From the NCBI GenBank assembly GCA_028715665.1, contig JAQURI010000007.1, forward strand, positions 1 through 23,104: DNA of 23,104 bases, written 5' to 3'. Made by a program: the position numbers and the translations under genes. This DNA is from Candidatus Ratteibacteria bacterium. GTDB taxonomy: Bacteria; CAIJMQ01. A model generated the notes under the pieces. It ran no database searches. It saw only the letters and a program-made list of their open reading frames with translations, and was not told the origin of the DNA. This document shows, in pieces, positions 13,374 through 21,091 of this stretch. The first letter of the stretch is position 1, and each line of letters starts with the position of its first letter.

Positions 13374-13472
13374 AACCAACAAAAGAACCAACAACTAATT
13401 ATCAGAAAACCAACCAAAAAAGAACTACTAAACAGATAGTTTAAATACGGGAATTACTTACACATCTGTAAG
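13374..13472 (+). promoter_or_regulatory. Promoter with AACCAAC repeats and an inverted repeat
   Basis: TATA-like TTTAAATA at 13440-13447 is 33 nt before ATG 13480. Upstream are three direct copies of AACCAAC at 13374, 13386 and 13408 (start-to-start 12 and 22 bases, near one and two helical turns). Downstream of the TATA box, CTTAC-acatct-GTAAG (13457-13472) is an inverted repeat over the expected transcription start. The next gene encodes a small DNA-binding-like protein, so autoregulation is plausible; an iteron-type origin is an alternative. Confidence 0.45.
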
Positions 13473-13479
13473 AGGGCTT

Positions 13480-13728
13480 ATGTCTGTAACATTATCACAG
13501 GAAAATCTGAAGAGGTTCCAAGCATACAGAAACGTATTGGGTATCCTAAAAAACAATGGAAGTGCAACACCAAAAAAAATCACGCACGACGATGTAATGG
13601 AATTTTTATATTCGCACTCACCAATAAAAGAAGAGGTAGAAGATTTTATGAAGCAATCTGAAAAGATATCGAAGAAAATATCAGAAAAGCGTACCGAACT
13701 CATAACAAAAACAGAGGTTTTAACATGA
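13480..13728 (+). CDS. Small ribbon-helix-helix-like DNA-binding protein
   Basis: An 82-aa protein starting with SVTLSQENLKRFQAYRN, the beta-strand plus helix layout of ribbon-helix-helix regulators, followed by a second helical part (THDDVMEFLYSH) and a basic, charged tail helix. The fold call is from pattern only. It has GAGGG before the ATG, its own promoter with repeated sites, and an ATGA overlap with the surface protein gene, so it is the first gene of the 13480-20183 operon and a candidate regulator of it. Confidence 0.5.
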   Translation: MSVTLSQENLKRFQAYRNVLGILKNNGSATPKKITHDDVMEFLYSHSPIKEEVEDFMKQSEKISKKISEKRTELITKTEVLT

Positions 13729-14936
13729 TGGTAAAAGCAATTATATTATTATTATTACTCGTATCATTAACATTTCCGGTGTCAGCAGAAGATATATACC
13801 AAGCAAAAATCGTAGTGTCAGGAACTCAGGGGGTCGAAAACAACTGGATTTCAGAGCTATGGGATTTAAATGAAAGTGTCACACAACCTTTCATGGACAC
13901 GTCAATCACCTTTATAAGAATCGGTTCGTCTAACCAGACCGGATGGTTTTCAATCACTGGGTCTGGAATTACCAACCCCGCTCTCTCTTTAATAAAGGGG
14001 TCGGATGGCACATGTGTACGTGGATTATGTAAGGATGATAATAATGTAACCGGGAACGAAAAATCTATAAAGTTAACGCTTATCGATATAAAACAGATAC
14101 ACACAGCTACAAGCACAGACACCGCAGATACAACCACTAACACCACGGATAATCCAATCTACGCCTACGTATATTACGACCGGGAGCTTCCGATGGCCAA
14201 AGGAAAAACAAACAATTTTAATGGCGAAGATTACGTCAAGCAAACCGGCTGGACAACCGATGGCGGGGTATCGGAAGTAAGTGTTTATTTCAAAAGACGG
14301 GACACGTCAATCCCGATGTCAATAACAGTAAAAGCACAGTCGAACGAACCAAAAGTAGTGTGGAGCGACAAAACAGCAAAATATACTATAGATTCCAATG
14401 GGAAGTACGAATTCACAATAAAATACGAAACCCAGAACACATGGGGTTGGAAAGAAGAATTCACGGAAGTATATACGCTTATCACAACTGGCATGAGGTC
14501 GAGTAGTTCAAACAGTTCGAGCAGTTCAGAAACGAAACCAGTAGTCTCAGAGGCACCATACGAAGTAAATGTGGATTCTGAGTTTATTGTGCCAATGAGC
14601 ACGACAGGGGCATTTGAAAAACAAACAGGGGTCACAATAACAGATGCCGGGAATAGACGGTATGCATTTACATTTGATAAGCCCGGCCAGTACGATATGA
14701 ATTTCAAATCTACAGATGGTGGTTCAGCGATTGTTAAATTCGCGGTAAAAGATTCAGTAGCAACAACAACAACCAAAACTACAGCAAATCAGGCACAAAC
14801 GCCACAGGATGGCGGGGATAACGGGAGTATCCTGTGGTATTTATTGCTGGTTATAGGAGTTATTGGACTTGCATATCTATTAATCTTCAGAAAAAAGAAA
14901 TCAGCAGCATATCACCTGCATCCGAAAACCCAATAG
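13725..14936 (+). CDS. Surface glycoprotein-like protein with C-terminal anchor
   Basis: A 403-aa secreted protein. The N-terminus is a Sec signal peptide (hydrophobic core about residues 5-17) with likely cleavage after VSA21. The ectodomain is Thr/Ser-rich, with a TATSTDTADTTTNTTDN stretch and a serine linker (SSSSNSSSSSE, about residues 259-269) and several N-glycosylation sequons. Near the C-terminus a Thr/Gln linker leads to one transmembrane helix (about 368-388, ILWYLLLVIGVIGLAYLLIF) and a basic RKKK stop-transfer. This type I architecture fits S-layer-associated proteins, adhesins and the spike proteins of enveloped archaeal viruses; no specific homology is recognised. Confidence 0.75.
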   Translation: MMVKAIILLLLLVSLTFPVSAEDIYQAKIVVSGTQGVENNWISELWDLNESVTQPFMDTSITFIRIGSSNQTGWFSITGSGITNPALSLIKGSDGTCVRGLCKDDNNVTGNEKSIKLTLIDIKQIHTATSTDTADTTTNTTDNPIYAYVYYDRELPMAKGKTNNFNGEDYVKQTGWTTDGGVSEVSVYFKRRDTSIPMSITVKAQSNEPKVVWSDKTAKYTIDSNGKYEFTIKYETQNTWGWKEEFTEVYTLITTGMRSSSSNSSSSSETKPVVSEAPYEVNVDSEFIVPMSTTGAFEKQTGVTITDAGNRRYAFTFDKPGQYDMNFKSTDGGSAIVKFAVKDSVATTTTKTTANQAQTPQDGGDNGSILWYLLLVIGVIGLAYLLIFRKKKSAAYHLHPKTQ

Positions 14937-14948
14937 GAATAGAGGAAT

Positions 14949-16157
14949 ATGAGTTATATAGAAAAAACTTGGTCGTTTGAGACTTTACCTCACATATTTC
15001 TCATCGACGACAAATTTAAGTTAATCGACCTTGGCTGGTATGACCCGGCATGGGGGGTCGAAACAGAGATTACCTATAAGCCGGGAAAGTTCGTGAATGA
15101 ACTGAATGAAATCTGGTACGATGACCGGCAATATAAAGATAAACAATGTCTCGTCGTTGATTTCAAACATCCGATATTAGGGAATTATCCGGTTTTACGT
15201 AAAGTCGGAAGAGGACACCATCATATAAAATATATAGTGTCTAAAAACGCAATCCGAGCATATGATGTAATGGAAAAGGCAGAAAGTGGAGACCTGTTCA
15301 TCTACGCATCATTAGCACATAATCCGGTAGTCACTAAAATCCATGAGCCCTATGATGAATTACCGACCAACACTCAGGAATCACTTATAGAAATAATTCC
15401 ACACCTGACGGCAGAAGAACTGGAAAAACTCTCAAAAGATATTAACTTCGTAACTTCAATAAAGGAAATGTATCAGAGTGCAGAATCAAAAAAACATGAG
15501 CTTGTCTCGCAGAACTACATTTTAAAAGCCCGTGTAGTAGCCTCAGACGGAGTAGTAATGCAACTACAATCTTATGTAGATACCCTCCTTAAAAGTTACC
15601 AGTGGGCATTGGATAAGGTTATAGGGCTACAACTGAGCATCAAAGAAAAAACCAGTCAGGGAATCTCAATGGTGGAAGGAGAATATAACCTTGGAGTACC
15701 TTGGGACAATATCGACGCCGAAGATATGTCAAAAACCGCTGCAATCATGCAGTCGGATATCCGTGCAATTTCATCAATGATGCAAAAAGACGGGGGCATG
15801 GCTGAAAGCCAGAAACAGATACTTGCAGTCCAGTTTCTGAATGTGGTCGGAGTCGACTGGATGAAACGATTCATGTATGGGTCAGACCCAAGAACAATAG
15901 TATCTCCTCTGGGAAACCAATCAATGACCATAACCCAGAATCCTACCCCGCTGGAACTATATATAACAAAAGCCCAGCTATTCCAGAATAACAGGATGTC
16001 CGAAGAGGATTTCAAACGTGCATCAGTAGATTTCCTAACTGCAATGCGCGACCAGTTCAAAGTTCAGGAACCAAACAGTGCAGTAGAAACACTGAAACAA
16101 GGATTGATAAGACAGATATCACCACCACAAGAGGGACAACATGCCACAACCAGATGA
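14949..16157 (+). CDS. Unknown 402-aa cytoplasmic protein
   Basis: A soluble protein without signal peptide or membrane segment. The N-terminal ~120 residues are rich in aromatic and beta-like segments (DLGWYDPAWGVETEITYKPG; GRGHHHIKYIVSKNAIRAYD), and the middle is helical with coiled-coil tendency (about residues 150-240). The C-terminal part is helical and Met/Gln-rich (MQKDGGMAESQKQILAVQFL). GAGGA precedes the ATG. It lies between the surface protein and the ATPase and overlaps the next gene by 17 bases, so it is probably part of the same assembly or transfer machine. No family is recognised. Confidence 0.7.
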   Translation: MSYIEKTWSFETLPHIFLIDDKFKLIDLGWYDPAWGVETEITYKPGKFVNELNEIWYDDRQYKDKQCLVVDFKHPILGNYPVLRKVGRGHHHIKYIVSKNAIRAYDVMEKAESGDLFIYASLAHNPVVTKIHEPYDELPTNTQESLIEIIPHLTAEELEKLSKDINFVTSIKEMYQSAESKKHELVSQNYILKARVVASDGVVMQLQSYVDTLLKSYQWALDKVIGLQLSIKEKTSQGISMVEGEYNLGVPWDNIDAEDMSKTAAIMQSDIRAISSMMQKDGGMAESQKQILAVQFLNVVGVDWMKRFMYGSDPRTIVSPLGNQSMTITQNPTPLELYITKAQLFQNNRMSEEDFKRASVDFLTAMRDQFKVQEPNSAVETLKQGLIRQISPPQEGQHATTR

Positions 16158-16920
16158 AGAACAGGAAGAATATGAAGAGCCATTAACAACTAATAGCAGG
16201 AACAGCGAAGCACAACAAGAATCTGATGGTGAGCAACAAACCCATAATGACGTAATATATAACAACGTCGAGGAAGAACAAAAACGTGATGAAATGGCAT
16301 ATCTGTTCTTCACACTTGCAACTCAGATTAGCAAATCCGATGAAAAAATAAAAGAACTTATGGCTCACACGATAACGATAAAACAAAAAATATATTTCAG
16401 ATTAACCGCAGGTGAAGAAGAAGACTTTTTAAAAGCCCTTGAAACGGTTAACCAGAATCTGGGAAAAGCCCAGACGATGCTGGATACATATGTTGAACTC
16501 GATAAATCCCAGCCGGAGTTCAAAAACTTTTATAATAAATTTTATTACCTTTTTGAGTCCATAAACGCACACAGAGAATCAATATTTTACATTTATAATG
16601 CAACACAGGACGAATTTCTATACCCATTACATAATATAAAAACAAAATTCGGTGGATTATCGTTTTTATTTGCTCGCCTGTGTGGGGTTCTGAATACGAG
16701 CGGGAATTACATAAGACATGTCCTGTACCTATCGCCACGCTCAATACCAACGTCTTCAGAAGGTTATCCCGGAGGAGGATATATTGGTGGTTACGGCGGA
16801 GGCAGTGGATATTATCCGCAACCAAATCGTGGGATTTACAATGACGACCCGTCGTTAATCAATAGGAGAGAACCAAAGCGGGAAACCAGAGATATTGGAG
16901 ACCGGGACGATACGAAATAA
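16141..16920 (+). CDS. Unknown 259-aa protein with Gly/Tyr-rich tail
   Basis: A soluble protein in three parts: a very acidic, disordered N-terminus (about 45 residues, rich in Glu/Gln/Asn), a helical core (about 55-195, IKELMAHTITIKQKIYFRLT and later helices), and a low-complexity Gly/Tyr/Pro region (YPGGGYIGGYGGGSGYYPQ) before a charged tail (REPKRETRDIGDRDDTK). GAGGG precedes the ATG, which overlaps the previous gene. The acidic head and flexible tail suggest an adaptor or scaffold. No family is recognised. Confidence 0.65.
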   Translation: MPQPDEEQEEYEEPLTTNSRNSEAQQESDGEQQTHNDVIYNNVEEEQKRDEMAYLFFTLATQISKSDEKIKELMAHTITIKQKIYFRLTAGEEEDFLKALETVNQNLGKAQTMLDTYVELDKSQPEFKNFYNKFYYLFESINAHRESIFYIYNATQDEFLYPLHNIKTKFGGLSFLFARLCGVLNTSGNYIRHVLYLSPRSIPTSSEGYPGGGYIGGYGGGSGYYPQPNRGIYNDDPSLINRREPKRETRDIGDRDDTK

Positions 16921-16932
16921 GGGAATTAATCC

Positions 16933-18237
16933 ATGGGAGCAAGAACGATATTTGATAGGATAGGAAACAGGCGCAGTGGATTAGGACATGCATATACACC
17001 ATTCGCAAGGAGGCTTGTTCCACCGAAAATAAGACGAATATCATCATCAGTAACTACCGACAAACCATATCTAGTCCCTCACAGGTCAATTCTTATTGGG
17101 GAACAACTCCATCCCGATACGGGAGAAGCAATGTCGAATGCATATATTCCACTTCCATCAACTCCAGGAATGAATGAGGCAATCAACGTATATGGTTCAT
17201 CGGGGTGTGGAAAGAGTGTACTGATACGCAAGATAGTAGAATACTTTTCAATTGAAGAACACCGTGCAGTAATTATCATAGACCCGACAAAGAATCAGTA
17301 TTGGTCATTCAATCAAAGACTGGATGTAGAAGCTGAAAAAAGAAAAGATATGCTGGCTTCATTACGTCGGTTTGGGCAGGAACCAACAGCAATCCCGGAC
17401 GTGGAAGTTTACGTTCCCATATATGATGAAGCAAAACTGACATGGCCAATTATGCAACGGGATTTCCACGCTACGAAATTATTATCCATAAGGACATCTG
17501 GTATGACCCCATCATCATTTTTCGAACTGGGAGATAAGGAACCGGCAGGAAGGGATTTTCAGCGATACTTAGAGCTAATTCTGACGAGACCGAAATCAGA
17601 AAAAACAATATCGTATATAAGGGAACAACTTTCCGACCTTGGAAACCAAAAATCAACATCAAAGTCAGCAGATTCATTAAAGAATCTATTTAATCCATTA
17701 TGTGATATGGGAATTATCAGGGACGACGGGACGGACGTAGCAGAAATGCTTCACCCACCAAGAACAAACAAACCGGGAAAAATCTCAGTAATCAGTCTGG
17801 GGACAACACCAACAGACCGAAGGAGGGACGCATTATTATCGACAATATTACAGCAACTATTCGAATGCGTCAGGGACGATAACAAATTAAGACCTGTATT
17901 TGTGATAGACGAAACAAAACAATTCGCTCCGGCGGATAAATCAGAACACAAATCAACAAGGGATGCGCTTGTGAATTTCAATGTATTAACCCGTGCATGG
18001 GGTGTTACCCGCGTTCATGCATTCCAGTACCCGAATCAGATAGCCGAAGGGTTATTGGGCGAGAATGTGCCAATTAACATCGCAATGACAAAATCATTAC
18101 CACTATCGGATGGAGTAACAAAAATCAACGGGACTGGATTGGGGCGGGTACATATAAACGGAATGGGCGACCCGTCAATACCAGACTGTTCATATTACGC
18201 CCGGTTTATGTCGTGCAGGACACGGCACGTTGATTAA
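16933..18237 (+). CDS. HerA/FtsK-superfamily ATPase (DNA translocase-like)
   Basis: A 434-aa P-loop ATPase. The Walker A motif is GSSGCGKS (residues 88-95), followed by a strand and DPTKNQYW (about 117-124) as in HerA/VirB4-type ATPases. Walker B is VFVIDE (322-327), and AFQYPNQI (363-370) fits the conserved glutamine of the HerA family. These proteins form hexamers that pump DNA or drive assembly in chromosome segregation, conjugation or virus packaging. The neighbours (surface protein, acidic adaptor, coiled-coil protein) favour virion assembly or conjugation-like transfer over the host HerA-NurA repair pair, since no NurA is nearby. No N-terminal membrane domain is seen. Confidence 0.85.
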   Translation: MGARTIFDRIGNRRSGLGHAYTPFARRLVPPKIRRISSSVTTDKPYLVPHRSILIGEQLHPDTGEAMSNAYIPLPSTPGMNEAINVYGSSGCGKSVLIRKIVEYFSIEEHRAVIIIDPTKNQYWSFNQRLDVEAEKRKDMLASLRRFGQEPTAIPDVEVYVPIYDEAKLTWPIMQRDFHATKLLSIRTSGMTPSSFFELGDKEPAGRDFQRYLELILTRPKSEKTISYIREQLSDLGNQKSTSKSADSLKNLFNPLCDMGIIRDDGTDVAEMLHPPRTNKPGKISVISLGTTPTDRRRDALLSTILQQLFECVRDDNKLRPVFVIDETKQFAPADKSEHKSTRDALVNFNVLTRAWGVTRVHAFQYPNQIAEGLLGENVPINIAMTKSLPLSDGVTKINGTGLGRVHINGMGDPSIPDCSYYARFMSCRTRHVD

Positions 18238-18247
18238 GGTGATAAAT

Positions 18248-19696
18248 ATGACAGAAGCAATCGGTTTTGACGAAATGATAAAAAAAGCCAGAGCGGAGAG
18301 AGGGGCATCAGTAGAACAAGTCCCACCGGAGCAGAACTTCAAGGGCAAAGAGGCAATCGGATTCGAAGAGAAGATACAGCGAGACCGGGAAGAACGAAGC
18401 CCGAAACACGCAACACTGGAAGCAGAAATTGCCGTGGTGCCGGAAAATGAAATCAGCAAAACAATAGAACAGGCAACCATTCTACTTTCTCTACCAGACC
18501 ATGCAAAATTCGATGAGTTATATGCAGAAGCGAATATGACGAACATAGTATTGTCAAAATTAGAAAACAACAGATTAACAATATCAACACCGGGGCACAA
18601 CTTATCAATAGAGGTCAGAACAATTCTGGAACTCATTGCGCAAAAAATGAATACGCCCATTCATCTCCATCCAGAACAGCATCTCAAGAATCAACCCCCA
18701 TTCATTTCAAATATAAAACAAGTCACAGACTTCTATATTTCCGAAATGTTATGTAAATTTCAAAAGATATTCAGGCTTAACGACCAACGGATTCAGCAGA
18801 TGTGCCAAGAATACTGGTTATCAATGTCGTATCCGATACTTGTTCGTCTTGCATACACCGAATGGGAAAACAGGCAGATGGACTGGAAAGTGGGTATAAA
18901 AGTAAAAGATATTGCAGCAGAATTCACAGCGAAGAATCGGGAAATAAAAGCAGAGTACGACAAAATGCTTGACGATAAAACGACTGTCATGAAGACCCGG
19001 ATGAACCGGATGGAAATGGAAAGCAGGGAATATAAGACTAAAATAAACTTCATGAACGACAGAATAAATTATTTAAAACAGGAAGAAGCAAACCGGGTCG
19101 GTGAAGTCGAGGATTCGTATAATAAATTAAAAGACGAAAAAACCAGAACAATTCAATTAGAACGAGAAGTAATTCAATTGAAAGAGGATAATAAGAAGTT
19201 AAAAGAACAATTAAAAGAAGAAGATTCTGATAGATGGAAACTGGATATAACAGCAACACCGGAAATGCCAGTATATAGGAATAAAGGTCTAGGTCAAACA
19301 CTGACATTTCCAGTATCGATAGAACAATTCAAAAAAGATTATAAACTGACAAGTCAGGACGGCAACACCTGTAAATATAAAGCGGATGATGGGAAGGAAT
19401 TTGAACTTCCAGACAGTATTGCGGATGAACTTATGGAAAATGGAACTAATATAACATCGGAAAGTAAAAAAAAGGAAGTGGAAGCCGCAAAACTATATAA
19501 AAATAATCCAAAATGGGATGAAATCCGTAAATTCATTGAATCAGTTGGAGGAGAAGCGTCCACGAGCGAAATAGCAATAGGGATAAAAGCAAACGTATCA
19601 AACATCAGAAAGCAATATTTAAAAGAAATGGAAGATAAAGGTCTGTTAGCAGGTGAACAGGTTGGTAAAGAAAAGAGATACACGTTGTCGTTTTAA
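18248..19696 (+). CDS. Coiled-coil protein with C-terminal winged helix
   Basis: A 482-aa soluble protein. ATG 18248 is chosen because GGTGAT stands 5 nt upstream; the in-frame TTG 18230 is less likely. The N-terminus contains a 16-residue peptide twice: EAIGFDEMIKKARAER (3-18) and EAIGFEEKIQRDREER (35-50). A helical domain follows, then a long coiled coil (about 210-320, KTRTIQLEREVIQLKEDNKK). The last ~60 residues look like a winged helix (IRKFIESVGGEASTSEIAIG, then IRKQYLKEMEDKGLLAG). It follows the ATPase by 10 bases. It could link the ATPase, by the repeated peptide, to DNA, by the winged helix, but this is inference. Confidence 0.7.
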   Translation: MTEAIGFDEMIKKARAERGASVEQVPPEQNFKGKEAIGFEEKIQRDREERSPKHATLEAEIAVVPENEISKTIEQATILLSLPDHAKFDELYAEANMTNIVLSKLENNRLTISTPGHNLSIEVRTILELIAQKMNTPIHLHPEQHLKNQPPFISNIKQVTDFYISEMLCKFQKIFRLNDQRIQQMCQEYWLSMSYPILVRLAYTEWENRQMDWKVGIKVKDIAAEFTAKNREIKAEYDKMLDDKTTVMKTRMNRMEMESREYKTKINFMNDRINYLKQEEANRVGEVEDSYNKLKDEKTRTIQLEREVIQLKEDNKKLKEQLKEEDSDRWKLDITATPEMPVYRNKGLGQTLTFPVSIEQFKKDYKLTSQDGNTCKYKADDGKEFELPDSIADELMENGTNITSESKKKEVEAAKLYKNNPKWDEIRKFIESVGGEASTSEIAIGIKANVSNIRKQYLKEMEDKGLLAGEQVGKEKRYTLSF

Positions 19697-20183
19697 TGAA
19701 GCTAAATTCAAGATATTAAGTGTCTTAGTTGAGGCCAGCAAACCAAAAGGCAAATATCTATTGCCAAAACAAATTGCAAAACTAACCGGGTTATCTGAAG
19801 GGGGGGTACGAGTGAGACTGCTTAGACTCTCCAAAAGCGGATTTCAAGAAGAGACCGAATCAGTGAAATCATCTACAGAAAAAAAATGGCCATGGCGTGG
19901 ATATATCTGGCGCAAGAAATGTCCATGGAAGGGACAAAAAGGGTTTATGTATAGATACTTGAAACCCAAAGGCGTCTTCGTTCACAAAATACTTGAACAT
20001 AGAATGAAAATCCGGGAGGTAACTGGTGTAAATATCTCATTAAATCTACACAAACCAATACCGATAGAAGTATTACGACAATATGAGAGGCTAAATAATG
20101 TGAAACGACAAATATATCAGACGGACGTTAGTACTAACGTAAATAGGAACAACCAACCAAAAAATTCGACAAAATCGTTATGA
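19653..20183 (+). CDS. Basic HTH DNA-binding protein
   Basis: A 176-aa basic protein starting at GTG 19653 inside the previous gene (44-base overlap). Residues about 18-60 form a helix-turn-helix (FKILSVLVEASKPKG, then PKQIAKLTGLSEGGVRVRLL). The centre is Trp/Lys/Arg-rich (KWPWRGYIWRKKCPWKG) and the C-terminus polar. No family is assigned. Its last codons contain the perfect 16-bp palindrome ACGTTAGTACTAACGT. It closes the 13480-20183 operon and may regulate it or the downstream genes. Confidence 0.6.
   Translation: MNRLVKKRDTRCRFNEAKFKILSVLVEASKPKGKYLLPKQIAKLTGLSEGGVRVRLLRLSKSGFQEETESVKSSTEKKWPWRGYIWRKKCPWKGQKGFMYRYLKPKGVFVHKILEHRMKIREVTGVNISLNLHKPIPIEVLRQYERLNNVKRQIYQTDVSTNVNRNNQPKNSTKSL
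20125..20140. promoter_or_regulatory. Perfect 16-bp palindrome
   Basis: ACGTTAGTACTAACGT is a perfect dyad inside the 3' end of the HTH gene; a partial match (CATTAGTACGAAT) recurs near 20273. It resembles an operator. The 255 bases from 20184 to 20438 hold no gene; they contain GGTTT/AAACC (near 20305-20322), two copies of TGGCGTT (near 20369 and 20383) and an imperfect dyad GTATATGT/ACATATATAC at about 20393-20418 just before the next gene. Confidence 0.4.
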
Positions 20184-20438
20184 GGCTCGTAAAAAAATAT
20201 CATAAAAAAGAGAGAAAAAGTAAATATGACTCCATTCGAGCAATGTCGTATCAAGCCGTAACGTGACTCAAAACATTAGTACGAATATCAGAGATAAAAT
20301 AAGGTTTCATAAAATAAACCAAGAGCAAGAGACTATGAAAAATAAAAAGGAATATAATTTAATGAAGTATGGCGTTGGTATTGGCGTTACGAGTATATGT
20401 CCACTGATACATATATACACAAGTATGAGGTTGGAAAT

Positions 20439-20981
20439 ATGAACGAACGAGATGAAGTTGTAAAATCCCTGTCCAGAAAGTTTGACCCACGAAGTATAAG
20501 CTGGGAATTCCGGGCTATCCTCGACGCCCTTCAAGACGAAGAGCCGATAACAGCAAAAGAACTGGAAAATGCAATCTGCCGGAAATATGATTGTCATCTT
20601 CTTCCTTATAAACAGTTATATGACAATATTCAGGCAATGGTCAAGAAAGATATTATCAGGGGCAACCCGATAACAAAACAGTACGCGATAAATCCTGAAT
20701 ACAGGACTGAAAACGTCAGGTATTTACCAATTTCAACATACAGTGTGGTACTATTGATGCTTTCAATAGGAAACCTGCTTGTGAACGTCTATTTAATGAG
20801 TGAACTGACAGTATCTATTATAATAGTTCTGACTGGTGCACTATATCTGCTTGCACAATATGTCGGCTCGGAGTTCGATGTAACTAACGGCTGGAAACAA
20901 TTTATTCCGAAATTATTCAGGGCAGGGAAAAAAACAAACCCAACACCCGACGTTGATTCAAAAATTAGAAATACAGAATAA
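20439..20981 (+). CDS. Membrane-tethered winged-helix protein
   Basis: A 180-aa protein. ATG 20439 is preferred over ATG 20397 because GAGGT stands 7 nt upstream and a TATA-like CATATATAC lies about 25 nt before it. Residues about 15-85 look like a winged helix (WEFRAILDALQDEEPITAKE; DNIQAMVKKDIIRG), followed by two adjacent transmembrane helices (about 100-118 and 123-142) and a basic cytoplasmic tail. It could be a membrane-bound regulator or DNA tether for the surface-protein cluster. No family is assigned. Confidence 0.6.
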   Translation: MNERDEVVKSLSRKFDPRSISWEFRAILDALQDEEPITAKELENAICRKYDCHLLPYKQLYDNIQAMVKKDIIRGNPITKQYAINPEYRTENVRYLPISTYSVVLLMLSIGNLLVNVYLMSELTVSIIIVLTGALYLLAQYVGSEFDVTNGWKQFIPKLFRAGKKTNPTPDVDSKIRNTE

Positions 20982-21020
20982 TTCAATTTCTGGTATCTGG
21001 ATTTATGAAAAATCCCTGTA

Positions 21021-21091
21021 TTTATATACCATTCAGATATACTAAACGTGAGTGTTTATCATTTTTAAGATAAACACGGAGGAAAGAAAAT
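21021..21091 (+). promoter_or_regulatory. Strong promoter with 5' UTR hairpin and Shine-Dalgarno
   Basis: TTTATATA at 21021-21028 is a near-consensus archaeal TATA box. The expected start is near 21050, exactly where a perfect 9-bp hairpin begins: GTGTTTATC (21052-21060) and GATAAACAC (21069-21077) with an 8-nt loop. GGAGG follows directly (21078-21082), 9 nt from the ATG. A 5'-terminal hairpin plus a strong ribosome-binding site suggests a stable, highly translated mRNA. Confidence 0.65.

Noticed and set aside
13374..13414. CRISPR array
   Set aside because: The AACCAAC units are only 7 bases with short unequal spacers, and no cas genes are present.
14285..14776. 163-aa minus-strand ORF
   Set aside because: Shadow of the surface protein gene; its composition mirrors the Ser/Thr-rich sense strand.
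15656..16060. 134-aa minus-strand ORF
   Set aside because: Shadow inside the well supported 402-aa gene at 14949-16157.
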